Assembly (NCBI GenBank): GCA_030148705.1
Contig: JASBSY010000009.1
Coordinates: 124,001-188,000, forward strand
From: Pukyongia sp.
GTDB lineage: Bacteria > Bacteroidota > Bacteroidia > Flavobacteriales > Flavobacteriaceae
Length of the DNA: 64,000 bases
Reading direction: 5' to 3'
Shown here: one piece after another, positions 1 through 7,265 of the stretch
Layout of the letters: every line of letters begins with the position of its first letter
How positions within the stretch are numbered: position 1 is the first letter of the stretch
Made by a program: the position numbers and the translations under genes
Notes under the pieces: model-generated
What the model was told of the DNA's origin: nothing
Databases searched by the model: none
What the model saw: only the letters and a program-made list of their open reading frames with translations

Positions 1-171
1 AAAATCGAACTGACCGTCGGGAAAAACCGAGAACTCCACGCCGTCTTCAATAAAGATATAGGCACTGCCGTCGTACTCGTATGCTACCGAAACGGCAGCA
101 GCAGAGGGAGCGGCCTGAGACGAAAAGCCCATTATAAGCATCCCGAAAACTAATGTTACTAACTTTTTCAT
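1..171 (-). CDS. Secreted protein, N-terminal part only (runs off window)
   Basis: The reverse strand gives 57 codons from ATG at 171 to the window edge with no stop. The product begins MKKLVTLVFGMLIMGFSSQA, a clear Sec signal peptide, then an Ala/Ser-rich stretch. Its residues 40-57 (FIEDGVEFSVFPDGQFDF) match residues 45-62 of the product of the next gene (405-1019; FVENGLLFSLTADGSFNF), so the two are probably paralogues. Function unknown; exported to periplasm or surface. The C-terminal part lies outside the window, so domain and length cannot be judged. Confidence 0.8.
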   Translation of the reverse strand, partial: MKKLVTLVFGMLIMGFSSQAAPSAAAVSVAYEYDGSAYIFIEDGVEFSVFPDGQFDF

Positions 172-337
172 GTTGTTGAATTTAATGTTGTACTTGCTTT
201 GAATATTTTTTGGTCAGCAATACATCTATTAATTACCAACGACCGTGCCAAAAATGTAAACCCTTGGTTTTAAAGGGGTGTTAGGATTTCAGGAGAGGGA
301 AGTAAGCTTAGAAGTGTATTTTTTCAGCTCTTATCAA

Positions 338-374
338 TAAAAAATCCGCCGGACCTTGAGAGAATCCGACGGAT
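338..374 (-). terminator. Probable intrinsic terminator of the 405-1019 gene
   Basis: An inverted repeat ATCCGCCGGA (344-353) / TCCGACGGAT (365-374) with one mismatched pair is followed, on the minus strand, by a run of six T. It lies 30 bases beyond the stop of the minus-strand gene at 405-1019 and would end its transcription before the paralogous gene at 1-171. Confidence 0.6.
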
Positions 375-404
375 CTAAAAAACTAACCAACCAAAGAAAC
401 TATA

Positions 405-1019
405 TTATTTAATCTTTTTCACTCTTTTGCGATCGGACTTCTTTCTTTTTGTTCTTCTATCATCATTCCAATCGTCATTATGAATATACCAATCATCGTG
501 CCAATATTTTTTGTTGTATTTGTTTACATGGCCTTTGGTATTCCGTATAAATCCTCTTCGATTATAGAGTACCTCAAGGTTTCCTACCTGTACCAATTTT
601 CCCCGATGATAGTCCATATGCACTCGTCCGATGCTTCGTACCTTTCCGTTGCGTTTATAGGTTATATACGTATCTCCAATACTTCGAACCCGGCCAAAGC
701 GATCCCAGCGAACTACGTCAATCGCACTACGTCTTCCCTTCATATAAGCCACATGACCCGGAGCAGTTCCGTAATAGGCGGTGTGCTGTCGGCGATTTAG
801 CCTTGAATAAGGCGCGTTACGCCTCAATTCCCGGAAATTAAAACTTCCATCGGCGGTTAGGCTGAACAATAAACCGTTTTCAACAAACTGGATCTCCTGG
901 GAGTTATAATAGCGATCGTATGTACCCGTTTTATGCACTACATTTTGGTGGCGTTGAGCAAATGTCTGCGTAGCGATTCCAAACAGGAATGCAACTACTA
1001 ATAGAACAGCTTTCTTCAT
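405..1019 (-). CDS. Secreted basic protein of unknown function
   Basis: 204 residues. Residues 1-21 are a signal peptide ending in AQ. The mature protein is Arg/Tyr/Gly rich with a repeated pattern of short strands (VRWDRFGRVRSIGDTYI, KRNGKVRSIGRVHMDY, HRGKLVQVGNLEVLYNRRG), each giving one turn of a beta-meander with RxG turns. The tail has an Asp/Trp/His cluster (HDDWYIHNDDWNDD) followed by an almost pure Lys/Arg end. I do not recognise a named domain. It shares the motif around residues 45-62 with the truncated neighbour at 1-171. Probably periplasmic or surface-attached; function unknown. Confidence 0.85.
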   Translation of the reverse strand: MKKAVLLVVAFLFGIATQTFAQRHQNVVHKTGTYDRYYNSQEIQFVENGLLFSLTADGSFNFRELRRNAPYSRLNRRQHTAYYGTAPGHVAYMKGRRSAIDVVRWDRFGRVRSIGDTYITYKRNGKVRSIGRVHMDYHRGKLVQVGNLEVLYNRRGFIRNTKGHVNKYNKKYWHDDWYIHNDDWNDDRRTKRKKSDRKRVKKIK

Positions 1020-1191
1020 AATAAATGTATTTAGGGTGATGCGGCATATTTGGCGATGCCGGCTTGCGCTATTTGGTATAGGTAAACCAATAGCTGTGCC
1101 AAAAACACAAATAATTGGAAATCAGATAATTAAAATTATAAATATGCTGGGCTATCTTTCAGAGTAGAGAAAAAGTAACGGTTTGACCGGA

Positions 1192-2076
1192 TTATTCCAC
1201 GATAAATCGGGCTGTCTTGAGGATTTTACCATCGCTATATACCTGGTAGAAATACATACCTGTTGGATAATCGTTTGCATATATCGCTACAGGATTAGTC
1301 AGCGCCGGAATCTCTTTCAATGTTCGACCAAAAACATCGATTATTTTTACAGATTGAATCGCCAATGAATTTGGAATATACAATGATGCAGCATTAGTTA
1401 CAGGAACCGGATATAGCCGGATGTAATCCTGAACGGATTCTACAATTCCCATGGTATTATCACAGGATGTCGCATTATTAAAAAAGTAGATTTCGCCATT
1501 ATCGTTAAAACAAACCAATGTAGACCAACAGGTGGCATCCAAAATTTCAACATATGGCTCAAAGCCTGTAACTGAACCTATCCCTTCTATCCAGGTCTCC
1601 TGTACGGCGGCACTGGCTGAAAATTCAATCACTTTACGTGCTGCGCCGGCTATCATCTGTTCAGAGGTATTAATTACCGTAACTTCTGTCGAGGTGCCCG
1701 GAGTGGAATCTCCAAGCGTACAACTGGGACTATCCAGCATAGTAAATGTGTCTCCAATCTCCAGGTTGAAATCATACATAATCTCTTCATCATTGATGTC
1801 GGGATTGTATTTGTATATTATACCATTCTCTTCTCTAACCAGGCATCCTGCATTGGATGAGGCCGAACTTTCCACAACCTTATAGGTGATATTATTTACG
1901 ACTTCCTCACCGACTATAGTAAGTTGATAAGTTACTGTGTAAGGGTCAGGTCCACCAAAGGGACACCAATATACATCCACACTCCACTGGTGATCTTCTT
2001 CAAGCATTGGAAGAAAGGGTTGAGCAACAACCCAATTAAATAAAAGAAGTGAAGTAATTGTAAGAACACTTTTCAT
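1192..2076 (-). CDS. Secreted protein with type IX secretion C-terminal sorting domain
   Basis: 294 residues. Signal peptide at 1-18 (LLLFNWVVAQ). The central region (about 20-205) is a beta-rich domain with several cysteines (CPFGG, CLVREENG, CTLGD, CWSTLVCF) and no motif I recognise. Residues about 218-294 form a type A T9SS sorting domain: a YPVPVT start, the VKIIDVFGRTL strand, a YPTGMYFYQV segment and a final basic strand. Such proteins cross the outer membrane through the PorSS/T9SS and are released or anchored on the surface. Monocistronic. The second protein of this kind in the window is at 30138-31313. Substrate or role unknown. Confidence 0.9.
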   Translation of the reverse strand: MKSVLTITSLLLFNWVVAQPFLPMLEEDHQWSVDVYWCPFGGPDPYTVTYQLTIVGEEVVNNITYKVVESSASSNAGCLVREENGIIYKYNPDINDEEIMYDFNLEIGDTFTMLDSPSCTLGDSTPGTSTEVTVINTSEQMIAGAARKVIEFSASAAVQETWIEGIGSVTGFEPYVEILDATCWSTLVCFNDNGEIYFFNNATSCDNTMGIVESVQDYIRLYPVPVTNAASLYIPNSLAIQSVKIIDVFGRTLKEIPALTNPVAIYANDYPTGMYFYQVYSDGKILKTARFIVE

Positions 2077-2104
2077 AGCAGTTCATTTAAGTACACTTTA
2101 GTGA

Positions 2105-2146
2105 TTGCCTGACAGATCAAAATTAATCGCCATGCCTATCAGGCAA
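2105..2146. repeat. Inverted repeat between uvrA and the T9SS gene
   Basis: TTGCCTGACAG (2105-2115) and CTATCAGGCAA (2136-2146) form an 11-bp stem with one mismatch and a 20-base loop. It sits downstream of uvrA and upstream of the T9SS gene start, both on the minus strand. No strong T-run follows, so it may be a weak terminator or an mRNA leader structure. Confidence 0.4.
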
Positions 2147-2178
2147 ATTAAAAGTACTAAAATAATTACTAATTTGAT

Positions 2179-4956
2179 TTAGATCTTGGACTTAAGGTAT
2201 TGTCCTGTAAACGATTCGGATTCTGCTGCAACTGCTTCAGGAGTGCCCTGAGCCACTATTTTGCCGCCGTTTTCGCCACCATCAGGGCCGAGGTCGATAA
2301 TATGATCGGCACATTTTATAAGGTCGAGGTTGTGTTCCACAACGATGACCGTATGGCCCTTATCCAGCAGGGCATACAGTGAGGTGAGTAGTTTCCTGAT
2401 ATCGTGGAAATGAAGCCCGGTTGTAGGTTCATCGAAGATAAACAACGCTTTTTCCTTGGTTGTTCCTTTAACCAAAAAGGAGGCAAGCTTTATTCGCTGG
2501 GCCTCTCCACCGGAAAGAGTAGAGGAGCTCTGCCCCAACTGAACATAGCCCAGGCCGACATCCTGCAGTGGCTGCAGCTTCGATGTGATTTTCGTTTCCG
2601 AATGACTGCTGAAGAAGGCAATTGCATCATCCACGGTCATCGTAAGAATGTCATTGATATTCTTGCCTTCAAAATTTACTTCAAGGATCTCTTTTTTAAA
2701 GCGTTTGCCGTTACAGCTTTCACATTCCAGGTGCACATCGGCCATAAACTGCATTTCTATGGTCACTTCGCCTTCACCCTTGCAGGTTTCACAGCGGCCC
2801 CCATCTACGTTGAAACTGAAATGCTTGGGCTTATACCCTCTAATATCACTTAATTTCTGGGAGGAAAACAGGTTCCTGATATCGTCGTAGGCCTTGATAT
2901 AGGTCACGGGGTTCGACCTGCTCGACCTACCTATAGGATTTTGGTCTATAAATTCGATGTGTTTGATGGTATCGAAGGTACCTTCCAGGGAAGTGAACTG
3001 CCCCGGTTTTTCGCCGTAACCACCTATATGGCGCAGCATGGCCGGGTAGAGGATTTTCTTTACCAGCGTACTCTTCCCACTGCCGGAAACCCCGGTTACA
3101 GCCGTAAATACGCCCACCGGGAATTCTACATCTATATTTTTAAGGTTATTGTGTCTGGCACCTTTTACCTTTATACTCTTCTTCCAGATTCTGCGTTTTT
3201 CGGGAATTTCGATCTCCAGGCTCCCGTTTAGGTATTTGGCCGTAAGCGAATCTGCCATCAGAATCTCCGCGAAAGTACCTTCAGCTACGACCTCCCCACC
3301 ATGAGTTCCGGCTTCCGGGCCAATATCGATTATGGTATCGGCAGCTTTCATGATATCTTCATCGTGCTCGACAACTATGACAGTGTTCCCGAGATCACGT
3401 AATGATTTTAGAACCGAGATCAGTCGCTCAGTGTCTTTGGGGTGAAGCCCGATACTGGGTTCATCGAGAATGTACATGGAACCAACCAAGCTACTACCCA
3501 GCGAAGTGGCTAAATTAATTCGCTGGGATTCCCCTCCGGAAAGCGTATTCGATTTCCGGTTCAGGGTAAGGTAGCTCAAACCGACATCCATAAGAAAGGA
3601 TAGCCTGTTCTTTATTTCGAGCAGCAGTCTCTTGGCAACTTTCTGTTCGAAATCTGTGAGTTCTATTTGGTTAAAGAATTGAGCAACTTTGTGCAACGGA
3701 AGCTCTACTAATTCCTGGATAGCGGTACCGTTGATCTTTACATAGCCCGCTTCGGGCCGTAGGCGTTTTCCCTTGCAACTGCTGCACTTGGTCTTCCCGC
3801 GGTATCGCGAGAGCATGACACGGTTCTGTATCTTGTAACTCTTGGATTCCAGGAAGCTAAAGAAATCGTTAAGCCCTTCAAAGTATTTATTTCCGGTCCA
3901 GACGAGTTGTTTTTGTTCTTCTGAAAGGTCGAACCATGGCTTATGGATAGGGAAATCGAATTTGTAGGCGTTATTCACCAATTGGTCCCGGTACCAGCTC
4001 ATGCTTTCGCCTCGCCAGGGAAAGATGGCGTTATCGTACACAGATAAGGCCGTGTTGGGGATAACCAGGTCTTCATCGATACCAATTACATCCCCATATC
4101 CTTCACATTTAGGGCAGGCACCGTAGGGATTGTTAAAGCTGAACAGATGCACATTGGGCTCCATAAAGGTGATGCCGTCGGCTTCAAACCTGTTATTGAA
4201 TTCCCTGATCGATCCTTTATCCAGATCTTCTATGAATAATTCGCCTTTTCCTTCAAAAAAGGCCATTTCCACCGCATCGGCCAGGCGATTGTAAAAATCT
4301 TCATCCTGCTGGGTGATAACACGGTCTACAACAAGAAATACCTTCTTAGGAAAGGACGAACCTTTCAGGCTATCCATACGCACAACCTTATCGTTCATTT
4401 TAACCCTGGAATAGCCTATCTGCGCAAGGGCTTTCAGCTTGTTTTCCATGGTTCTGCCTTCTTCCAGGTGTATGGGCGCGAGCAACAAGAGTTTTCTGCT
4501 TTCTTCGAAATCCTTTATAAAGGACACTACATCGGAAACTGTATCTTTTTTTACTTCTTCACCACTAATCGGCGAATAGGTTTTTCCAACACGCGTATAA
4601 AGGAGTTTCAGGTAATCGTAGATCTCGGTGGAAGTACCTACAGTTGAGCGGGGATTGGTGGCATTCACCTTCTGTTCGATCGCTATGGCCGGGGCAATAC
4701 CTTTGATGGAATCCACCTTTGGCTTATTGAGTCGACCCAAAAACTGCCGGGCGTAGGAGGAGAGGCTCTCCACGTACCTGCGCTGGCCTTCCGCATAGAG
4801 GGTGTCGAAAGCCAGGCTGGACTTTCCACTTCCGGACAGGCCGGTAACCACCACTAATTTATTCCTGGGTATGGCCACGGAAATATTTTTCAGGTTGTGC
4901 AACTTTGCACCCTGAATCAGGATATTTTCTCTGGCGTTAAGGGTTTTTGTACTCAA
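2179..4956 (-). CDS. uvrA: UvrABC excinuclease subunit A
   Basis: DNA damage sensor of nucleotide excision repair; an ABC ATPase dimer that loads UvrB. 925 residues, near the family's usual ~940. Two ABC cassettes are visible: Walker A GLSGSGKSS at 39-47 with signature LSGGESQRINLA in the middle, and Walker A GVSGSGKST with LSGGEAQRIKLA near the end. The C-terminal zinc finger is complete (CETC ... CESC). The first zinc module keeps only CPKC; its first CxxC is replaced by a stretch without cysteine. Start is TTG at 4956: no ATG lies upstream before the promoter or downstream before Walker A. A TATCTTTG -7 box lies 25 bases upstream. Monocistronic. Confidence 0.97.
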   Translation of the reverse strand: MSTKTLNARENILIQGAKLHNLKNISVAIPRNKLVVVTGLSGSGKSSLAFDTLYAEGQRRYVESLSSYARQFLGRLNKPKVDSIKGIAPAIAIEQKVNATNPRSTVGTSTEIYDYLKLLYTRVGKTYSPISGEEVKKDTVSDVVSFIKDFEESRKLLLLAPIHLEEGRTMENKLKALAQIGYSRVKMNDKVVRMDSLKGSSFPKKVFLVVDRVITQQDEDFYNRLADAVEMAFFEGKGELFIEDLDKGSIREFNNRFEADGITFMEPNVHLFSFNNPYGACPKCEGYGDVIGIDEDLVIPNTALSVYDNAIFPWRGESMSWYRDQLVNNAYKFDFPIHKPWFDLSEEQKQLVWTGNKYFEGLNDFFSFLESKSYKIQNRVMLSRYRGKTKCSSCKGKRLRPEAGYVKINGTAIQELVELPLHKVAQFFNQIELTDFEQKVAKRLLLEIKNRLSFLMDVGLSYLTLNRKSNTLSGGESQRINLATSLGSSLVGSMYILDEPSIGLHPKDTERLISVLKSLRDLGNTVIVVEHDEDIMKAADTIIDIGPEAGTHGGEVVAEGTFAEILMADSLTAKYLNGSLEIEIPEKRRIWKKSIKVKGARHNNLKNIDVEFPVGVFTAVTGVSGSGKSTLVKKILYPAMLRHIGGYGEKPGQFTSLEGTFDTIKHIEFIDQNPIGRSSRSNPVTYIKAYDDIRNLFSSQKLSDIRGYKPKHFSFNVDGGRCETCKGEGEVTIEMQFMADVHLECESCNGKRFKKEILEVNFEGKNINDILTMTVDDAIAFFSSHSETKITSKLQPLQDVGLGYVQLGQSSSTLSGGEAQRIKLASFLVKGTTKEKALFIFDEPTTGLHFHDIRKLLTSLYALLDKGHTVIVVEHNLDLIKCADHIIDLGPDGGENGGKIVAQGTPEAVAAESESFTGQYLKSKI

Positions 4957-4981
4957 ATCGGGTCTCTGTACTACAATTTTG

Positions 4982-4989
4982 CAAAGATA
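4982..4989 (-). promoter_or_regulatory. uvrA -7 promoter element
   Basis: CAAAGATA on the plus strand reads TATCTTTG on the minus strand, a perfect match to the Bacteroidetes TAnnTTTG -7 element. The TTG start of uvrA follows after 25 bases. No clear TTTG was found at -33. Confidence 0.6.
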
Positions 4990-5150
4990 CTATTCAATAG
5001 GTAATATTCAGGTATAGAACGATCATTTTACCGCGGATTCCGGTGTAGATTCCGAATATGTCTGATTTTCAGCAACATATGATTTTTAGGGGCTTTAGAC
5101 TGCAGTTTTCTGTTAATTATTGTGTCGATTTTAGGAAAATCCTCACTTTT

Positions 5151-5184
5151 TTTTGCATTTCATTAATGTTTGTTGTTATATTTA
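5151..5184 (+). promoter_or_regulatory. Possible promoter of the sigma factor gene
   Basis: TTTTG at 5151-5155 and TATATTTA at 5177-5184 are separated by 21 bases, the layout of a Bacteroidetes primary-sigma promoter with one mismatch in the -7 box (last G is A). It would leave a leader of about 110 bases. Moderate to weak evidence. Confidence 0.4.
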
Positions 5185-5302
5185 CCACATTCAACGATTC
5201 ATTTAAAACCGATTGCCTATAGCATATTATTACTTTAAATAAATAAACATAGCGGCTAGACAACCAAAAAATCATAGTTGTTTATTTTAAAAAAGTATTG
5301 AT

Positions 5303-5887
5303 ATGAAGCAAAGCACATCCACTGATGCGGTCTTGGTAAGCGCATATATGAATGGCAATGAATCGGCCCTCTGCGAGCTAATTACACGCCACAAACAAAG
5401 AATTTTCAGTTTTATTTATTCGAAAGTATACGATCGCGATGTCGCGGAAGATATCTTTCAGGATACCTTTATCAAGGTGATCAACACCCTCAAGCGCGGT
5501 GCCTATAACGAGGAAGGTAAGTTCCTGCCCTGGGTGATGCGTATTGCGCATAACCTGGTGATCGACCACTTCAGAAAGAACAACCGTATGCCGAAATTCG
5601 AAAACAACAACGATTTCAATATCTTTTCTGTTTTGAGTGATGGCGCCCCGAATGTTGAAAAACAACTTATTAAAGGACAGGTCGAGGAAGATGTAAGACG
5701 GTTGATAGAAGAGTTGCCCGCAGACCAGAAAGAGGTACTTATCATGCGAATTTACAAGGACATGAGCTTTAAGGAAATAAGTGAGCAAACAGGCGTTAGC
5801 ATCAACACAGCACTGGGCCGGATGCGTTACGCACTCATCAATTTAAGGAAGGTTATAAGTAAACACAATATTATCTTGACAAATTAA
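5303..5887 (+). CDS. RNA polymerase sigma-70 family (ECF-like) sigma factor
   Basis: 194 residues, typical ECF size. Region 2 is at about 25-95 (FSFIYSKVYDRDVAEDIFQD and PWVMRIAHNLVIDHFRK), region 4 at about 135-190 with the helix-turn-helix MSFKEISEQTGVSINTALGR. No anti-sigma gene follows. Instead a 50-residue ORF lies 58 bases downstream, then a terminator. In flavobacteria this type without an anti-sigma partner is close to a widely conserved housekeeping-like sigma, but its regulon cannot be read from the sequence. Confidence 0.93.
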   Translation: MKQSTSTDAVLVSAYMNGNESALCELITRHKQRIFSFIYSKVYDRDVAEDIFQDTFIKVINTLKRGAYNEEGKFLPWVMRIAHNLVIDHFRKNNRMPKFENNNDFNIFSVLSDGAPNVEKQLIKGQVEEDVRRLIEELPADQKEVLIMRIYKDMSFKEISEQTGVSINTALGRMRYALINLRKVISKHNIILTN

Positions 5888-5945
5888 TACAATAAATTTC
5901 AGAGGGGGGCGTTATTTAGAAAGATTAACCTCAAAATAACGTTCT

Positions 5946-6098
5946 ATGCAAAAAATGTACTCTGAAACTTCACGTACGGAACGCGTGAATCAAAATATGG
6001 TTCCGAAGGAAGAAACAGTACGTTTTCTTCTCGATTATTCGAAGGCTTTAAGTGTTATAGATTATAATAAAATGAAGTTTGAAGCACTTCTAAACTAA
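5946..6098 (+). CDS. Small conserved-looking protein, 50 residues
   Basis: ATG at 5946 to TAA at 6096-6098. The product begins MQKMYSETSRTERVNQNMVP and continues with KEETVRFLLDYSKALSVIDY, ending KFEALLN. It is charged, with no signal peptide or membrane segment. The gene fills the space between the sigma factor and a strong terminator, so it is probably cotranscribed with the sigma gene. I recall similar 45-55-residue proteins (a QETVxFLLxYSKAL-like core) in other flavobacteria, which supports it being real. Function unknown; a link to the sigma factor is only positional. Confidence 0.65.
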   Translation: MQKMYSETSRTERVNQNMVPKEETVRFLLDYSKALSVIDYNKMKFEALLN

Positions 6099-6105
6099 AC
6101 TTTGG

Positions 6106-6139
6106 AAAAACCCCGGACTTAAAACTTCGGGGTTTTTTT
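6106..6139. terminator. Bidirectional intrinsic terminator
   Basis: AAAAACCCCG (6106-6115) pairs with CGGGGTTTTT (6128-6137), loop of 12, followed by T-runs on both strands. On the plus strand it ends the sigma factor/small protein transcript. On the minus strand it contains the last codons and stop of nth. Confidence 0.85.
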
Positions 6140-6781
6140 ATAATAGGCATCCAGCACCGATTTTCTACCCACTTTTCTGGTAATAATGTCTTTCTTCAAA
6201 TTCCAACCCCTTGCCGGTGAGTACTGTCTCCCGTAATAAATAATTTGTAAATGCAACTTATTCCAAAGATCCTTCGGGAACAACCGCTTGGCGTCCCGTT
6301 CGGTCTGAACCACGTTTTTTCCGGTCGATAGGCCCCAGCGGTACATCAACCTGTGAATATGTGTGTCTACCGGAAATGCAGGGATATTGAATGCCTGGCT
6401 CATCACTACACTTGCCGTCTTATGACCCACCGCAGGTAATGCTTCCAGCGCCTCAAAGCTGGCCGGAACTTTTCCATTGTGTTTTTCAATAATGATTCGG
6501 GATAAACCGTGTATTCCCTTCGATTTCATAGGGGACAAACCCACCGGTTTTATGATTTCCCTGATCTCTTCCACGGACAGCTTTATCATATCGTAAGGGT
6601 TGTCGGCCACTTCGAACAGCAAAGGAGTAATCTGATTAACGCGTACGTCGGTGCTTTGGGCCGATAACAGTACTGCAATTAATAAGGTATAAGGATCTTT
6701 ATGGTCTAAAGGAATAGGTACTTCCGGATATAGTTCATTTAACGTGCGAATTATGTACTCCACCTTTTGCTGTTTCGTCAT
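6119..6781 (-). CDS. nth: Endonuclease III lacking the iron-sulfur cluster cysteines
   Basis: Base-excision repair DNA glycosylase/AP lyase. 220 residues from the ATG at 6781; the longer frame reading would run into the bcp promoter. The HhH motif with catalytic lysine is present (LPAVGHKTAS, K121) and the catalytic aspartate follows (VDTHIHRL, D139), matching K120 and D138 of E. coli Nth. The C-terminal Cys-X6-Cys-X2-Cys-X5-Cys loop that holds a [4Fe-4S] cluster in E. coli is absent: the protein has no cysteine at all in its last third (IIYYGRQYSPARGWNLKKD). Divergent from bcp with a 28-base spacer. Confidence 0.93.
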   Translation of the reverse strand: MTKQQKVEYIIRTLNELYPEVPIPLDHKDPYTLLIAVLLSAQSTDVRVNQITPLLFEVADNPYDMIKLSVEEIREIIKPVGLSPMKSKGIHGLSRIIIEKHNGKVPASFEALEALPAVGHKTASVVMSQAFNIPAFPVDTHIHRLMYRWGLSTGKNVVQTERDAKRLFPKDLWNKLHLQIIYYGRQYSPARGWNLKKDIITRKVGRKSVLDAYYKKTPKF

Positions 6782-6787
6782 TTTGCA

Positions 6788-6795
6788 TAGTTTTG
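6788..6795 (+). promoter_or_regulatory. bcp -7 promoter element
   Basis: TAGTTTTG matches TAnnTTTG and lies 14 bases before the ATG of bcp. It implies a very short leader and fixes the start at 6810, because upstream in-frame starts would precede the promoter. Confidence 0.65.
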
Positions 6796-6809
6796 CACAA
6801 AAATACACT

Positions 6810-7265
6810 ATGAAAACTTTAAAAGCAGGGGACAAAGTTCCAAATTTCTCATCGACAGATCAGGACGGCAACGAGATCTCACTATCCGATTACAAGGGTA
6901 AAAAGCTGGTGGTATTCTTTTACCCGGCAGCCAGCACTCCCACATGTACGGTGGAGGCCTGTAATCTCAGGGATCACTATCAGGATCTAAAGGATGCGGG
7001 CTATTCAATTTTAGGAGTTAGTGCCGATACGGAGCGTAAACAAAGTAACTTCAAAGAGAAATACAATTTTCCATTCCCGCTGCTGGCCGATACCGATAAG
7101 GAAGTGATCAATGCGTTTGGAGTATGGGGTCAGAAAAAATTTATGGGCCGGACTTATAACGGTATCCACAGAAAAACGTTTATAATCGATGAGGATGGAG
7201 TGGTGAGTAGGGTAATCGATAAGGTTAAGGCCAAGATTCACGCCGACCAGATTTTGGAAGCCTGA
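6810..7265 (+). CDS. bcp: Thioredoxin-dependent thiol peroxidase (Bcp/PrxQ type)
   Basis: Reduces hydrogen peroxide and organic hydroperoxides using thioredoxin. 151 residues, the normal length. The peroxidatic cysteine is C46 in the motif PTCTVEAC, with C51 as resolving cysteine five residues on, as in PrxQ. FFYPAASTPTCT is the conserved active-site loop (P, T, C). The fold ends with the strand HRKTFIIDEDGVV. Start chosen by the -7 box at 6788-6795. Its TGA stop directly abuts the stop codon of the convergent gene at 7266. Confidence 0.96.
   Translation: MKTLKAGDKVPNFSSTDQDGNEISLSDYKGKKLVVFFYPAASTPTCTVEACNLRDHYQDLKDAGYSILGVSADTERKQSNFKEKYNFPFPLLADTDKEVINAFGVWGQKKFMGRTYNGIHRKTFIIDEDGVVSRVIDKVKAKIHADQILEA

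Larger units (their letters stand above)
4957..5302. other. Divergent intergenic region, uvrA / sigma factor
   Basis: 346 bases without a plausible gene. It holds the uvrA promoter box at 4982-4989 (minus strand) and a possible sigma-gene promoter at 5151-5184. The rest is AT-rich and I see no further repeat, RNA or operator. Confidence 0.6.

Noticed and set aside
480-800. Plus-strand ORF of 106 residues opposite the 405-1019 gene
   Set aside because: It is the reverse of a gene with a clear signal peptide and conserved pattern; its own protein is low-complexity Ser/Tyr without a start context.
2404-2853. Plus-strand ORF of 149 residues inside uvrA
   Set aside because: Shadow of the highly conserved uvrA frame on the other strand.
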